Part shown: positions 23,562-35,070 of the stretch, in pieces | How the letters are laid out: each line of letters begins with the position of its first letter | Position numbering within the stretch: the stretch's first letter is position 1 | NCBI RefSeq assembly: GCF_036785885.1 | Contig: NC_092317.1 | Coordinates: 7,938,501-8,002,500, forward strand | Length of the DNA stretch: 64,000 nucleotides | Direction of reading: 5' to 3' | From: Coffea arabica | Taxonomy: Eukaryota > Streptophyta > Magnoliopsida > Gentianales > Rubiaceae | Notes under the pieces: generated by a model | Database searches by the model: none | Told to the model about the DNA's origin: nothing | The model's input: only the letters and a program-made list of their open reading frames with translations | Made by a program: the position numbers and the translations under genes

Positions 23562-24570
23562 TAAGCGGAGATTGAGCTGATACAAGCTTTTTGGAAACAT
23601 ATGGCCATCGTGCTACATGGTATTTTGTGATCATATACTATACGATTTTGATCAAAATTCATCAAAAACAAAAGAAAAAATGTCACATTGTATATTGTAT
23701 AATTGTATACAAGTGTTGTCTATTGGTTGGTACTGAATCTCAATCGGCTACTGGACTCAAATTGATGCAGCAACTTTAGCCCTCTACAATTCCATTTATA
23801 GCCAGTCTTTGTCCCTCCACTAAAGGACTTTGTGGTTACGAGACTTAAAATCTTATGGAATATGGATTGAAGCTGTCACGTCCAACATGGTTAATCCAAT
23901 TCCTTTTTGACATGCCTTGAAAATTTTGACCTTACTTTGAAGACAAAAGGCGAAAAGAAGAATAAATTAAGGGCTTAAAAAGCTGAAGATTAGGCAACTT
24001 CATCATTCTAAAGAGACAAATTGACACTAGAATTTTTCCTCGTGATTTTGTGAATTCATTATTATTCCCACATTATCTACAGACTATGCCATGTGTCCAC
24101 TCAACCATGTCAATGCTGTTAATAATGACCCAAAGCTTTAGCTTTGTTCTGTTTGACTTTCAAGCATTAAACAGTTGGGATTGAACGGACGTGATTCCAA
24201 GCTTCTTCATCAAAAAAGTGATAGTACAAGAAAATGAGGTTTGATCCCATTTCTTAGTGCAGCTGTAAACATTGGTTCCATCATTGGTTCATCAAGGACC
24301 CAAGAACTCTTCCTGGAGTTGTGACGTGCCTAGAGTTTACTTACCCTTCATAGAGTTTTTCAGTCCACCTGCATTATTGATGCCACTTGTTGATAATAGG
24401 TTTGCAACCCTTCATAAAGTTTTTGTGGGAAAGGGTTTTTTTTGCAGCGTCGAAGAGGAATTGATTCAAAGAGTATGCATAATATCCGGGACAATAATAT
24501 GTGATTCTAAGTTTTTGTTGGAGTATTGTTTAAAAAAAAAATGCAGATAGTTCCAATTGTTTATCTTCAA

Positions 24571-25210
24571 TTAAAAATGCAATTGTATTAAATATGAAAA
24601 GCAATCAGCTTTGTAAAGGGCTAACTTTATCTTTTCTTATAACGAAAAGGATTAATAGTGGCTCGCCACTTACTCCCTTTGTGACTCGATCTCGTATATC
24701 CCGTAAATTTCAAATAAAGCGTCTTACCAACTAGACTGCATTTCGTTGTAAATGGCTAAACTTTACAGATGTCAAATTCATTGCAAAAAGAAAATTAGTA
24801 CGTGAACCACATCCATAAGACTAGATTTAGTCGGCAACTTTTTTTTTTTTTTTTTGACAAAAAGTTGGAGAAAAAGAATAAACAATAAATGAGTAAAGCT
24901 AAATTTGGGTAGAGTTACAAAAACCAGTAATGAAATTGGACCGAGATGGATCAAGTTTTCCGGAAGGATTTCTATCTAGAACAGCGCACTGTGTTTTCCG
25001 AACAAGCCACATAGTTGGCCTACAATTGCTTCATGGAAAATGAATTTGCCCTACTAATGTAATCATATCTGGCTCTGCCTTGGCCCATTATCATTTGGTG
25101 TAACAAACTTACCTCAGCCCCTCAAATCATATGAACCCAAAACATGCTCAATCTTGGCCCACTGTAAAACATGCTCAATTTCGTGGTATTGTTAGTTTGT
25201 TACTTTAGAA
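24571..25210. other. Intergenic, no feature seen
   Basis: AT-rich unique-looking sequence after the end of the tandem array, with a poly-T tract near 24,839-24,855. I see no gene or clear element. Confidence 0.5.
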
Positions 25211-25513
25211 GTGGCTGAGGCAACTGCTGCTAGGGAAGCTATCTTTCATCTTCCACAATTTATTCTTGAAGGTGATGCGCTGAAAATCATTCATAATCTG
25301 CGCTCTACTGAGGATGCCTTTTCTGCAATCGGATCTTTGATTGATGATATTAGAATAGCTCTATCAGATCACATCTCTATGAATGTAAATTGGGTTCCTA
25401 GGGATGCAAACAAAGCAACTCATGAATTGGTTTTTCGTGCCAAATCATGTAACTATGCTAAATCGCTCTGGAATTCTCCCATAATTTTGCTCGACGATTT
25501 CCAGCAATTTTAG
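25211..25513 (+). pseudogene. LINE retrotransposon RNase H-like domain fragment
   Basis: A 100-codon frame encodes the C-terminal part of the RNase H domain (RVT_3 type) common in plant non-LTR retrotransposons. It has AEATAAREAI with a likely catalytic Glu, then EGDALKIIHNL, where the Asp follows Glu-Gly, and near the end NWVPRDANKATHEL, the typical His-containing closing motif. The N-terminal strand with the first catalytic Asp is missing, and no reverse transcriptase precedes it, so this is a dead fragment. The first codon shown is GTG and is not a real start. Confidence 0.75.
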
Positions 25514-25685
25514 TAATAAAATTTATTTTTCTTATCAGAGAAAAAATGAAACCATGTCTATCATTAAATTTATTGCGATTGCAACGTAATTCCAAATGCA
25601 CATTTTTTAAAGATTTGCATACATAGTTACATATCCAAATGTTTAAACCTAAAAAGTTTTATGAACCTGAGATCCCAATTCATGG

Positions 25686-25895
25686 TTACGAACAGCTCAC
25701 CAAATCATTCATTAGTTTGGACTTATCTACGTGTGGATCAACGGGCATGACCTGATCCAATCTATCCCACAGGTTGTGGGGCATATTGCAGAAAAAAATT
25801 GAATGTGGAATATTTTCTTCATCGTGTTTACATGGCCAGCCAGCACAAATTTTACAAGAGTGGCCATGATCGTTTTCGTAAAAATAGCAATTCAC
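25686..25895 (-). pseudogene. Possible LINE zinc-binding (zf-RVT) fragment
   Basis: The frame on the minus strand reads C-x2-C followed by DEENIPHSIFFCNMPHNLWDRL. This matches the C..C…E…H…C……W pattern of the zinc-binding reverse-transcriptase domain found between RT and RNase H in plant LINEs. It lies only 170 bp from the RNase H fragment but on the opposite strand. The two therefore come from different insertions or from a rearranged one. Recognition rests on the pattern alone. Confidence 0.5.
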
Positions 25896-27767
25896 TAAAA
25901 TTTAGCAAGTGTTGCATACATTAAAAAAAAAAAAAAAAAAAAGCACCTAACATAAATTTTTGGGAAAAAAAAAAAAAAGAAATCGTCAGAGGCAACTGTT
26001 GTATACATTACATCAATTGGTAATAACTAGCTTTTGCATTTCTTGATTTTGTTACGTAAGATTTAACTGCTCTTACCAACCTCACCAGCCTCAACATGAT
26101 GAATAAGCACCAATTTTCTCCAAATTTAAAAACACTTAACGTAATTGACCGTTCTATTAATAGAAGTTGAGCTAAAAAATTGGTTTAATAAACAAATAAT
26201 AGCACACTTAAGCAATCTAATAAACTAAGACGCTTTGGTATACTTGCTCTATATTAGTTAAATCTAATAATCTAATTGTAATCAATTCGTGTTGACGTTT
26301 GATAATAACTTCTACCAATCTATATTAAGTTTTAAAATATTGAAGTCAATGGGACTAGTATACATATAAATCAAATGAACTATGATTAGGTCATCATTGA
26401 GAATTCAATTTGTATATATTAATTAACCATCTTAATCAATTAATTGATATATGCTTTGCTTCACACCACCCAAAGTCCAAATAATCTATTGCATCATTAT
26501 TGTTATCGTCATGGATCTCTGATTTAATTAACTTAAGAAATAGTCAACAAAATGGGCCTGATCCTCAACGCGTCAATCAGGCAAATTATCAGTTATATGT
26601 TCTGGATTTGCTTTTTTTTTTTTTCCTAGAGATCTTAAATTGTAAACAGATCTTCTGTTTCGCTCTTTGTTTCACTTTCAGTCTCATTTTTTATTATATT
26701 GTTATTTCTTATTAATAAACATCATATTTTAATTCTTTTTTGTTTCCTTATGTTCCAATATCTATTAACTGAATAATACACAAATTTTAACAAGCTCAAA
26801 AAAAAAATCAAAGTACATAGAAAATGAGATTTTTTTATCAATTTTTTTGTCATATTTTGTAATTTTTATTATATATTGCTTTTTTTTTGAAACTGTTGTA
26901 TTTATTTTTTATTATATTAGTAGTTATTTAATAGTAAGAAGTACAAAAAATTAAAATATAGTTTATGAAGGAAAGGTAGTTATGTAATAAAAAATGAAAC
27001 AGATAGTAAAACAGGAAGTGAGGTTATCTTGCTGTGTTCAATGAATCATGAGCCTGCGGTCAGGTGTACACAGGAACATGGGAAGTAATTTCTTATTGAA
27101 TTGTTAATCTCACCAGTTGGAAATTAGTAGAAACGTTTAGTGCTAAAAACAAAGTAGCTACCTAATTATAACAAGTTTACCTAGAAGCGCGTGTAATTTA
27201 TTTAAGAAAACGAAGATTTCCATTTTCATTGTCTAATGAAACTTCACAATCTCTCCCTCGAATGGACTGTAAATCCTCACATGTGGCTAAAAAAGTTGTA
27301 GAAGCCTTGATTTTGTATTTAAGCTTTAGGATGGACTTTGACCAACTAATCTGCTTTTCTTTGTTTTTTTTGTTACTGATTCTTGATCGGTTGGGTACCT
27401 CAAGGCTCAAATTAATTTGTCAAGTTTATTCCAGAATTTGTTATTTTTATTATTTGACAACTTGAAAACAACAGCATTGCCTTCCTGACAAAATTGACAA
27501 TTAAAAAAGCTTCCCTTGTTTCTAAACTAATCTATAGAAGTCTTTTTATCCTCCAAGACAAAAGGTGCCAAAGGAAACAATTACTTTATTTACGTATGAA
27601 AATTTTGATCTATCTGAATTAGGATTATTTTATGACATGTTATAAAAAAGATTCGCACGTTTTACAATTTTACAAGATTGAAAACTACTTTTGTCTTTTT
27701 GGAGAAAATGTTGTATGTCAGACATGCCCATGATTGAGCTTGGACATTTTATTTCTTGTGAAGAGAG
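25896..27767. other. Intergenic AT-rich region
   Basis: It contains poly-A runs near 25,920-25,980 and AT-rich sequence with many short homopolymers. No gene, RNA or bounded element could be supported. Confidence 0.5.
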
Positions 27768-27775
27768 CTCTCAAC

Positions 27776-28125
27776 TAGGAGTGCAAACGAACGATCGGCT
27801 CGAGTCGAATTTGAGGTCAAAATATTAAGCTCGTTAACTAGCGAACCAGATATATATATATATTATTTTAATAGTATAATTACATATATATTTTTAATAT
27901 TTTATTATTTATTAAAAAATAATTATTTATTATTTTTATTAGATTAATTTTCAGAAACTCGAGCTAACGAGCTGCTCACGAGTCAAAAATTCGAGTTACA
28001 TTATGAGCTGACAATTCGAGTTGCTCGCGAGACTTGTCGACTTGAGCTCGAGCCTACCTATTATTGAGTTGAGCTCAGCTCGATAAATCTAAAACTCGAC
28101 TCAACTCGATTCATTTGCAGCCCTA
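27776..28125. mobile_element. hAT-type MITE with perfect 8-bp target duplication
   Basis: The ends are inverted: taggagtgcaaacgaacga at the left and, in reverse complement, tagggctgcaaatgaatcga at the right. The direct flanks are CTCTCAAC at 27768-27775 and again at 28126-28133, a perfect 8-bp target-site duplication, the hallmark of hAT transposons. The interior repeats ctcgag/gagctcg words around a 90-bp AT-rich core and encodes no transposase. Confidence 0.88.
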
Positions 28126-28133
28126 CTCTCAAC

Positions 28134-31100
28134 GCTACATAATCGGACCATGTTTTTTAATAGATAATTTTTTTTTTACAATTTTACCTATAATAATCAT
28201 CTAAAAATATCTCAAAGTTTTGAATATACACACTCTAATATACCCAAAAAACGCACAAATTTTTTCTTTATTTCCTTTTCTTCTTCTTTTTCTTCCTCCT
28301 CTTTCATCTCAACCCACCACCAGCATCGACACCTCCTCTCTCCTTTCTCTTTTTTGACTCCTCTCCTCCTCCTCTCCCCACCCCTCCCGTTGTATGGCTA
28401 GAGAAGGAAGGGGTGGGAGAAAGAGAGTGTGAGAAGAAAATAGAGAAGAAGATAGGAGAGAGAGAGAGAAGAAAAAAGAAAAGAAGGTGGTCGCGCTAGC
28501 CGGCGGTAAAAAGGGAGGAAGAAGACCAATGGCACTATGAGAAGGAAGGAAAAGAAAGAGAAAAAAAAAAAGAGACAAAGAAATTTTTTCTTCAAACTTT
28601 AAAATACATGTTTTTCTATAATTTCTATATAGTAAATTGCAATAAAATTTTATCTAAATACCCAAGAAAAAAACCTCACCAGTCAAACCAACCTTTTACT
28701 ATTTGACTTTTGACCAAAAAAAAAAAAAAAAAACCTACCTTTTAGGCTTTTACTATTTGAGGTTCACCGGTGCCTCCAGCCTTTGGAGCCCGACTTTCAT
28801 CAAGTCAACCTACGATCGAGTTGACCTGCGTCGAGATAGCTACGTGCCAGTTAAAAAAGTTACCAACAGTACCAGTAATCTTAACTGCCTCATCAAACCC
28901 TCTTTTTTCTCACTTTCAGCAAAAGTGGCTGGCAGCCAAATCCCTCCTTTCCTTTCTCTTCCTTCTGTATTTTAATATTAATTAACCCTTTTTTTTTCAC
29001 TGCCGCCGCTCAAAAGAATCAGCCCGTGAAACCAGTAAACTTTTAACCTTTAAGGGGCACTACGAGAAAAGAAAAATGCCGACAAACGTACGCTAAAATA
29101 ACTATTTAACTGACTGGAATAATACCAGTACGTACTACTTTGATAAGGTCTATAAGAAATTCATAATTACAACTGTAAAGTGTAAGAATCCCACAACAAA
29201 CAGATTCCTTCGCGTAAGGGGAATTTATATCACCCGCATGCCAATGCCCAGTTTTAGTAGTTATTATATTTTAATGCACGACCCAATCCTGTTATCAATA
29301 TGTAGTAATATTTATTTAATCGTTGAAGTAGTTTCTCTTTTATTTTCAGTTTGGATTTGCTTAAGGTTTAGGTTATAGGCTAGCTTGCCTTGTACTTATT
29401 CGTATTCTTAGATCAAGTATCTCAGTCCAACTACCCAGTGACCTTATTAATTATTATCAAATTATTGATTCTTTATCGGTGAGTTAGCCACCACTATGAT
29501 ATTTTTATGTTTCTTGATGCTTTTGTAAGTTTTTATTTTGCACCCCCATTGTTAACATTAACCCATGATTGTTACGAGGGAAAAAAAAGACAATCAGTGC
29601 TTAAGCTACATGTATGTACGTGTAACGTAATTTGAAGTTTATCTGAGGTTGAGGCTGTAAGCAAATTAAGTTACTTTCAAGTTATACTCTTGTAATTCTA
29701 TCAAAAACTCGACAATATTCAGCCTTTGATGAAAATTGAGTTGAGCTTGAGAGGCATTGGAGGTGAGACTCATATTTTAAAAACTTTAAAGATTAGTTTA
29801 ACTCACCGAAAAGTCGATTATCATAATTCATATGAAAAATCTATGATTTCCTTAAAGAAAAAAAAATCTCAATATCATTATTTTGTATTTTTTGAGCTTA
29901 ATTAAACCTAAATTAAGTTTGATAGAGCTCAACCACAAGTTAAATTGAATTTCAGTGATGATAGAATATATGCTCGTCAAGCTCGAGTTTGTTAGTAACT
30001 CAATAAATTCGACTGATTTTGAAACACAAGCAATCCAATTATTATTGAAGTTCAATTTGGGTAGAGCATCAATTCAAAATCAATTCAGCTTGTTAATATG
30101 CCATTTTATTGGTGCAAACGGAAAAAAAATGAGTAGAAATCAACAAATTGGAGTAATTCTCTAAATTGTATAGTCCATGCAATTTGGACGATAAATTTGA
30201 CAAAATCCGGAAACAAGAAGAGGTCAATTTCATTGGGAAAAATCAAAAAAGAAAAGGTCAAATTCAACCAACTCGGTTACCCACAACTGACAACTCATGC
30301 AATGGCTGTTACGTTAAATGTGTAACCGTCAGTAAGGCTAAAGGGCTGACGAGGATGAACCATGAAGAGAAGGCAGAAGGAACCTGGAAACTTTACATAG
30401 TCTATCTGTCTTGTGTCCTTGAGAAAAGCATCGCTATCATTATAGTATAATTTATTGCAACAGAGTAAGGATCCCAAACCCCACTTCTTAACTACACCCT
30501 CAAAGACTCTGACCTCCTTTGGGCTCGTCTCCCAATTCTGGCACCCATTTCCTTCTTACTTCCTAGTTTGAGCGCGTGCCTCCATGCCTTCATATTTTCT
30601 CTAGTTTTGTTTTTTACTTGTCACGATGGAGTTTAATTATATGTAAACACTCATCCTAACCGTCTTATTTGGATTGCTTTTTTTTTATTACTTTATGAAT
30701 ACATTTTGTAGTCACTTTTTTTTTTTAACTTATATCACATTTTAAAAAGTATTGCATTCATAGTTTCTCTAAAAATTCTTCAAAAATGTAATCCAAACAA
30801 TCTATTCTTTTCTCTAATATTGAAGTGTGTTTCATTGCTTTAGTGTGAATTTTATGGTCATTTATTCTTTTTATTGAAATTTGACCTTATTACTACTTAG
30901 GATTTTGCTTGAGAGGTCCTTTCATATTTAGTTTTCACATTAGAGTATTTCAACTGATAAAATAAAAAAGTCCAACATAATGATTTGGAAATTTCAATAT
31001 TATAAAAGTCAAATGATACGTTAAATGTGTGCTCAAATACTAAGGATGTATTTGATTAAACTGAAGTTTGAAAACTGAAATTTGAAATTTGAAATCTGAA

Positions 31101-31990
31101 GTACGAGTTAATTAAGTTATTGAATTGTTAAATATTAAAACTAATACATTTGAGTGCATATCACATTTAGTGATAAGTGAATAATTTATCACTTAATTTT
31201 GAGAGCAAATTTTGCCTAGAAAATTCAGTGTCACTTAATTAATTCAGATGTTTAAATTTTTGTTGTCAAACGGTCTAAATATATTAAGATCTGAATCCAT
31301 TAAATTTAAGTACTGAATTGAGTTATCAATCAGAGGCTAAATTAGACAACTCACTTTTTATGGAGTTGAAGTGTTATTTTCTTGCCATAATACTTATCTC
31401 ATTTTGTTTTTGCTCAACTTTTTACGTTGAAAAATATGCCATCTAGTTACAAAAAGCTTGCACTTATTTCAACAATTTCCAATTATCTCCAATAACAAAA
31501 TTTTCATCTTGTAAGCAGCTGGAAAGTTTCCTTAACATATGGAATCTCTTGATTTATCTTCAATAGAAAGATAAATGAAAATAAATGAATTTAAAATCCA
31601 TCTTTTCTTTTAAATCTCCATATCTAGTAGAACTAAAATTTTTGAAACTATTTGACTTATATCATTTTTTAATGTTGTCATTACATTCTTTACAAAAAAA
31701 AAAAGTGTTGCAAGATAAGAATATTATCCACACAATTACGTTTGAATAGCATTAAATCTTCCAAATGAAGATTTCCTAGATGAAAATATTATCCACACAA
31801 TTATGTTTGAATAACATTAGATTTTCTAAATAAATATTTCCTGCATAATTCACCCATGTGATGCACAAGATTTGAATTTGAAAATTGTTGTTGCTATCCT
31901 TATTTGGCTAATACAATGTAGTTTAAAAAAAAATTCTCAATTATCCCGAATCCAATTTCACCATCGATTTCACGCACTCTAGCTGCGTCT
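28134..31990. other. Intergenic region with low-complexity and degenerate repeats
   Basis: It holds a GA/CT-rich tract (28,270-28,580) whose long minus-strand frames are low-complexity products, and a poly-A run at 28,714-28,733. There is a degenerate stretch near 29,700-30,080 with aactcgac/gagctcgag-like words, a possible inverted pair near 30,660-30,805 (tatttggattgc … aatccaaacaat) and the MITE-like copy at 31,039-31,340. No protein gene is supported before 32,166. Confidence 0.5.
31039..31340. mobile_element. MITE-like element, inverted relative of 9,719-10,020
   Basis: The sequence aaggatgtatttgattaaac…tactgaattgagttatcaatc shares a series of blocks with the reverse complement of 9,719-10,020, among them cacttaattttgagagca and tgcctagaaaattcagtgt. 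Ends are not sharply defined. Confidence 0.5.
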
Positions 31991-32165
31991 GCCCTTGACA
32001 GTAGACACCTCCGCCTTCCATTATTTCTCCTATTTCGTATATTCATATGCTCGTCGTTTTCCTCTAACCATTTCCTCCTGCCACCCCTCACACATACACA
32101 TCCCTTCCCGCCTCCATTCTCTTCTCAACCCTAATATCCCCTCCAAAAACCTCCAGACATCAGCC

Positions 32166-33869
32166 ATGAAAGTACCTGAAAATGAAGTAAAAGCTCTAAC
32201 AAATTCCATAACTCAGCTCCTCAGTTCTCTCTCCAGCTCAGTCCCACAAGCCCAGTGCTTCAAAAGTAAATGGTCTATCATTTCTTCGAAACTCTCCACT
32301 CTGGAATCCCTTGTTTCCGACCTTTGTAACTCATGCTCGGCTACCACAACCAGCGCCACCGGTTCTCTAGCCGTAGACCTTCTTCAGAGTCTTGTCACTA
32401 CACTCACCGACGCGCTCTCGTTGTGCATGCTCTGCCACGCGCCGACCCCGCCTCACGGGAAGCTCAAGACTCAAAACGACGTCGACTCGATCACGGCTAA
32501 GCTCGACAACCACACCAGAGACCTCGACGTTCTCATCAAAAGCGGCGTTCTCCTCCACCCCCAGAACGCCGTCGTTGCAGCAGCGCCAGCAGCAACGACA
32601 CCGACTAGAGAATCCGTCCGGGCCGAGTTCCGCAACCTCATAACTCGTCTTCAGATTGGCTCCACCGAGTCGAAGAATTCGGTTCTTGACTCGGTGCTGA
32701 ATCTTCTACAAGAGGATGACAAGAACGTTCTCATCGCGGTGGCGCAGGGGATTGTTCCGGTGCTCGTCAGAACACTGGATTCCAACACCCATCATCTGGA
32801 AATGAAGGAGAAAATCGTGGCGGCGATCGCTAAAATCTCAACCGTTGATTCCATTAAGCATGTTCTGATCGCGGAAGGTCTCGGCTTGCTGAATAATCTC
32901 CTCCGGGTTCTGGAATCTGGCAGCGTTTTCGCCAAGGAAAAGTCCTGTATAGTCCTCCAAGTACTGAGCAATTCCAAGGAAAATACGAGGGCAATTGGGT
33001 CAAGAGGAGGGGTTTCGTCATTATTAGAGATTTGTAACGATGGTACCCCAAATTCACAAGCTATGGCTGCTGGAGTTTTACGTATTTTATCCGTTTATCC
33101 GGAAATTAAGGAGAATTTTATCGAGGAAAACGCTGTAATGATCTTACTGGGGCTGTCGAATTCAGGCACTATATTGGCACAGGAAAATGCTATAGGTTGT
33201 TTGAATAATTTGGTTGTTAAGGATGATAATCTTAAATTGTTGATTGCTCGAGAAGGCGTGATCGAGAGCATGAAAAACTATTGGGATTCTATTAATTCAG
33301 TTCAGAATCTCGAGGTTGCAATTGTTATGATTCAGATTTTAGCTTCTTGTCCGTTGATAGTGGAAAATCTTGTGGCTGATGGGTTCCTGAATCGAGTTGC
33401 TGGGGTCTTGAGCTGCGGAGTATTGGGGTGTCGTATTGCTGCAGCTAAAGCTGTTTACGAATTGAGTTACAACACGAAAACCCGGAAAGAACTGGGCGAA
33501 ATTGGATGCATTTCTGCGTTGGTGAGGATGATGGATGGAAAAGCAGTTGAGGAAAAGGAAGTAGCCGCAAAGGCATTGTCGAGTTTGATGGCATTCCCGG
33601 GGAACAGGAGGATTTTCAAGAAGGAAGAAAAGGGGATTGTTAGCGCAGTTCAACTTTTGGATCCCTTGGTCCAGAATTTGGATAAGAAGTACCCTGTTTT
33701 GATACTCATCTCCCTGGTTCATTCCAAGAAATGCCGTAAACAAATGGTTGGTTCTGGGGCTTGTTCGCATTTGCAGAAACTGGTGGAGATGGAGAATGTC
33801 GATGGCGCTAAGAAGCTGTTGGAAAGCTTAGGTCGTGGGAAGCTATGGGGAGTCTTTGGCATTCATTGA
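32166..33869 (+). CDS. ARM-repeat superfamily protein (single exon, 567 aa)
   Basis: An intronless gene. The start is the ATG at 32166 (MKVPENEVKAL); the frame is open further upstream but contains no ATG there. Residues 1-130 form a helical N-terminal domain of the kind preceding ARM repeats in plant proteins. Residues 131-150 are an Ala/Thr-rich linker. From about 154 to 560 there are armadillo repeats with recognisable helices such as VAQGIVPVLVRTLDS, GGVSSLLEICNDGTPNSQ, AIGCLNNLVV and GCISALVRMMDG. I see no U-box, so it is not an obvious E3 ligase. Length and layout fit a family like Arabidopsis At5g50900 (recalled, not searched). ARM repeats bind other proteins; the partner cannot be told. 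A possible poly-A signal AATAAA is at 34185-34190. Confidence 0.9.
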   Translation: MKVPENEVKALTNSITQLLSSLSSSVPQAQCFKSKWSIISSKLSTLESLVSDLCNSCSATTTSATGSLAVDLLQSLVTTLTDALSLCMLCHAPTPPHGKLKTQNDVDSITAKLDNHTRDLDVLIKSGVLLHPQNAVVAAAPAATTPTRESVRAEFRNLITRLQIGSTESKNSVLDSVLNLLQEDDKNVLIAVAQGIVPVLVRTLDSNTHHLEMKEKIVAAIAKISTVDSIKHVLIAEGLGLLNNLLRVLESGSVFAKEKSCIVLQVLSNSKENTRAIGSRGGVSSLLEICNDGTPNSQAMAAGVLRILSVYPEIKENFIEENAVMILLGLSNSGTILAQENAIGCLNNLVVKDDNLKLLIAREGVIESMKNYWDSINSVQNLEVAIVMIQILASCPLIVENLVADGFLNRVAGVLSCGVLGCRIAAAKAVYELSYNTKTRKELGEIGCISALVRMMDGKAVEEKEVAAKALSSLMAFPGNRRIFKKEEKGIVSAVQLLDPLVQNLDKKYPVLILISLVHSKKCRKQMVGSGACSHLQKLVEMENVDGAKKLLESLGRGKLWGVFGIH

Positions 33870-35068
33870 TTGATGATTCAGAAGTGAAAAAACTGATTCT
33901 GGTGGATGCTGCTTAATCTGTATGTAGTGCTATACTTTGTCATTGTTCTTGTTTCTTGTAATTTCATCTTTTTGTTTTTGTTTTTCAGTTTTTGTTTATA
34001 AAATTTGTGTTTAGGATTTGAAGTAGAGGAAGTAAATGTGGTTAGTCCTAGTGATGAAGATTTGAGTACAGGGATGAGTAAAGAGTAAAATCTTTGGTTG
34101 GGTGACCTAACTTGAATTAGGAGTTCATAGATTTGTGTTTTTCTACCAAAACCCAATAAGTTTATACTAGCAGTAGTACTATTGAATAAAGATGGTTATG
34201 CCTACTCAATGAAATATGTCTATGGTTTCAATTTGGGGTTCATCTGTTCCCCAATCTTTCTGCTTCAGTGTTTGAAGTTAAAAAAGTTGTTGTTTTTCAA
34301 GTCAGAGATCAGAGTACTTCTATTGTTAGTTATAGTTTGTTTCATGTTACTTGTGGATGGATGAGTTGTTTGCTAAACTAAGTAAAGATGCATTCTAAAG
34401 CTACTTTTTTTTAAAAAAATGTAAAAGTACTATTTGCTTTATTAAAATTAACTTTGAGGAGCTTTATTTAATACTACAAGTAACTTTAAAGGGTCAAAGA
34501 ACCTTTCTTTTTTTTTTTTTTTTGGTGGTTGATCAATGAAATGGAGATTGATATGAAACTAAAACAAATACCAAGATTTATCCTTGTTTGAGACATAAAT
34601 TTTCATATTAACATTTTTGTGCATCATGCGGGTTTGCAGCTCTTTATGCAAGGTCCATAATGACTTAAATCACTTCATATGCTACATTAACAATAGCCAC
34701 CCTGCATCAAAATAGTACATGTTATCTATACTGTTATCAATCAGGCTACCCCAATTGACGACCATTTCTCTTTTTTTTTTGGGGAGAAAATTATTCTTGA
34801 GTGGAAATTTGTATGTGTGAATGCTAGATGTGACCCTTTACAATAATTCTCCGTTTAAGTTTGACAATTGATGATCAACACGGAAACACAAATTTGTATC
34901 CCCCAATACCCCCCCCCCCCCTCCCCAACACCCCAACAAACACACACAGAGAAGTACTTGCTATGATGCTACTCCAAGGTCTTATTGCTTGTGTGATACA
35001 ATGTCGGCCCTTTTTGGGAATCAACACATCTAATAAATTGACAGATTCAATTGTTCTGTCTTTGATAG
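33870..35068. other. 3' flank of the ARM-repeat gene and intergenic sequence
   Basis: The 3' UTR probably runs to about 34,210. Beyond lie a poly-T run near 34,508-34,523 and a run of 12-13 C at 34,909-34,921 followed by ctccccaacacccc, which is G-rich on the minus strand. No gene seen. Confidence 0.5.
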
Positions 35069-35070
35069 TA

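Larger units (their letters stand above)
22546..24570. repeat. Tandem block 3 of the MIR169 array, truncated
   Basis: Only the A part is present, with hairpin 7 and its upstream region. It matches 11,300-13,220 at an offset of 11.2-11.4 kb. Similarity is visible until about 24,570 (…ttgtttatcttcaattaaaaa) and then stops. The block is interrupted by a retroelement at 23,376-23,561. No protein gene is seen. Confidence 0.75.

Noticed and set aside
28309..28595. Two overlapping minus-strand frames rich in F, L and S
   Set aside because: They arise from a GA-rich low-complexity tract; no domain, no splice pattern.
30166..30450. 94-codon plus-strand frame starting with an ATG at 30166
   Set aside because: No recognisable domain, no promoter or exon partners, and it overlaps a minus-strand frame of equal quality.
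31995..32165. 57-codon upstream extension of the ARM-repeat protein
   Set aside because: It begins with TTG and contains no ATG; the first Met with sensible context is at 32166.
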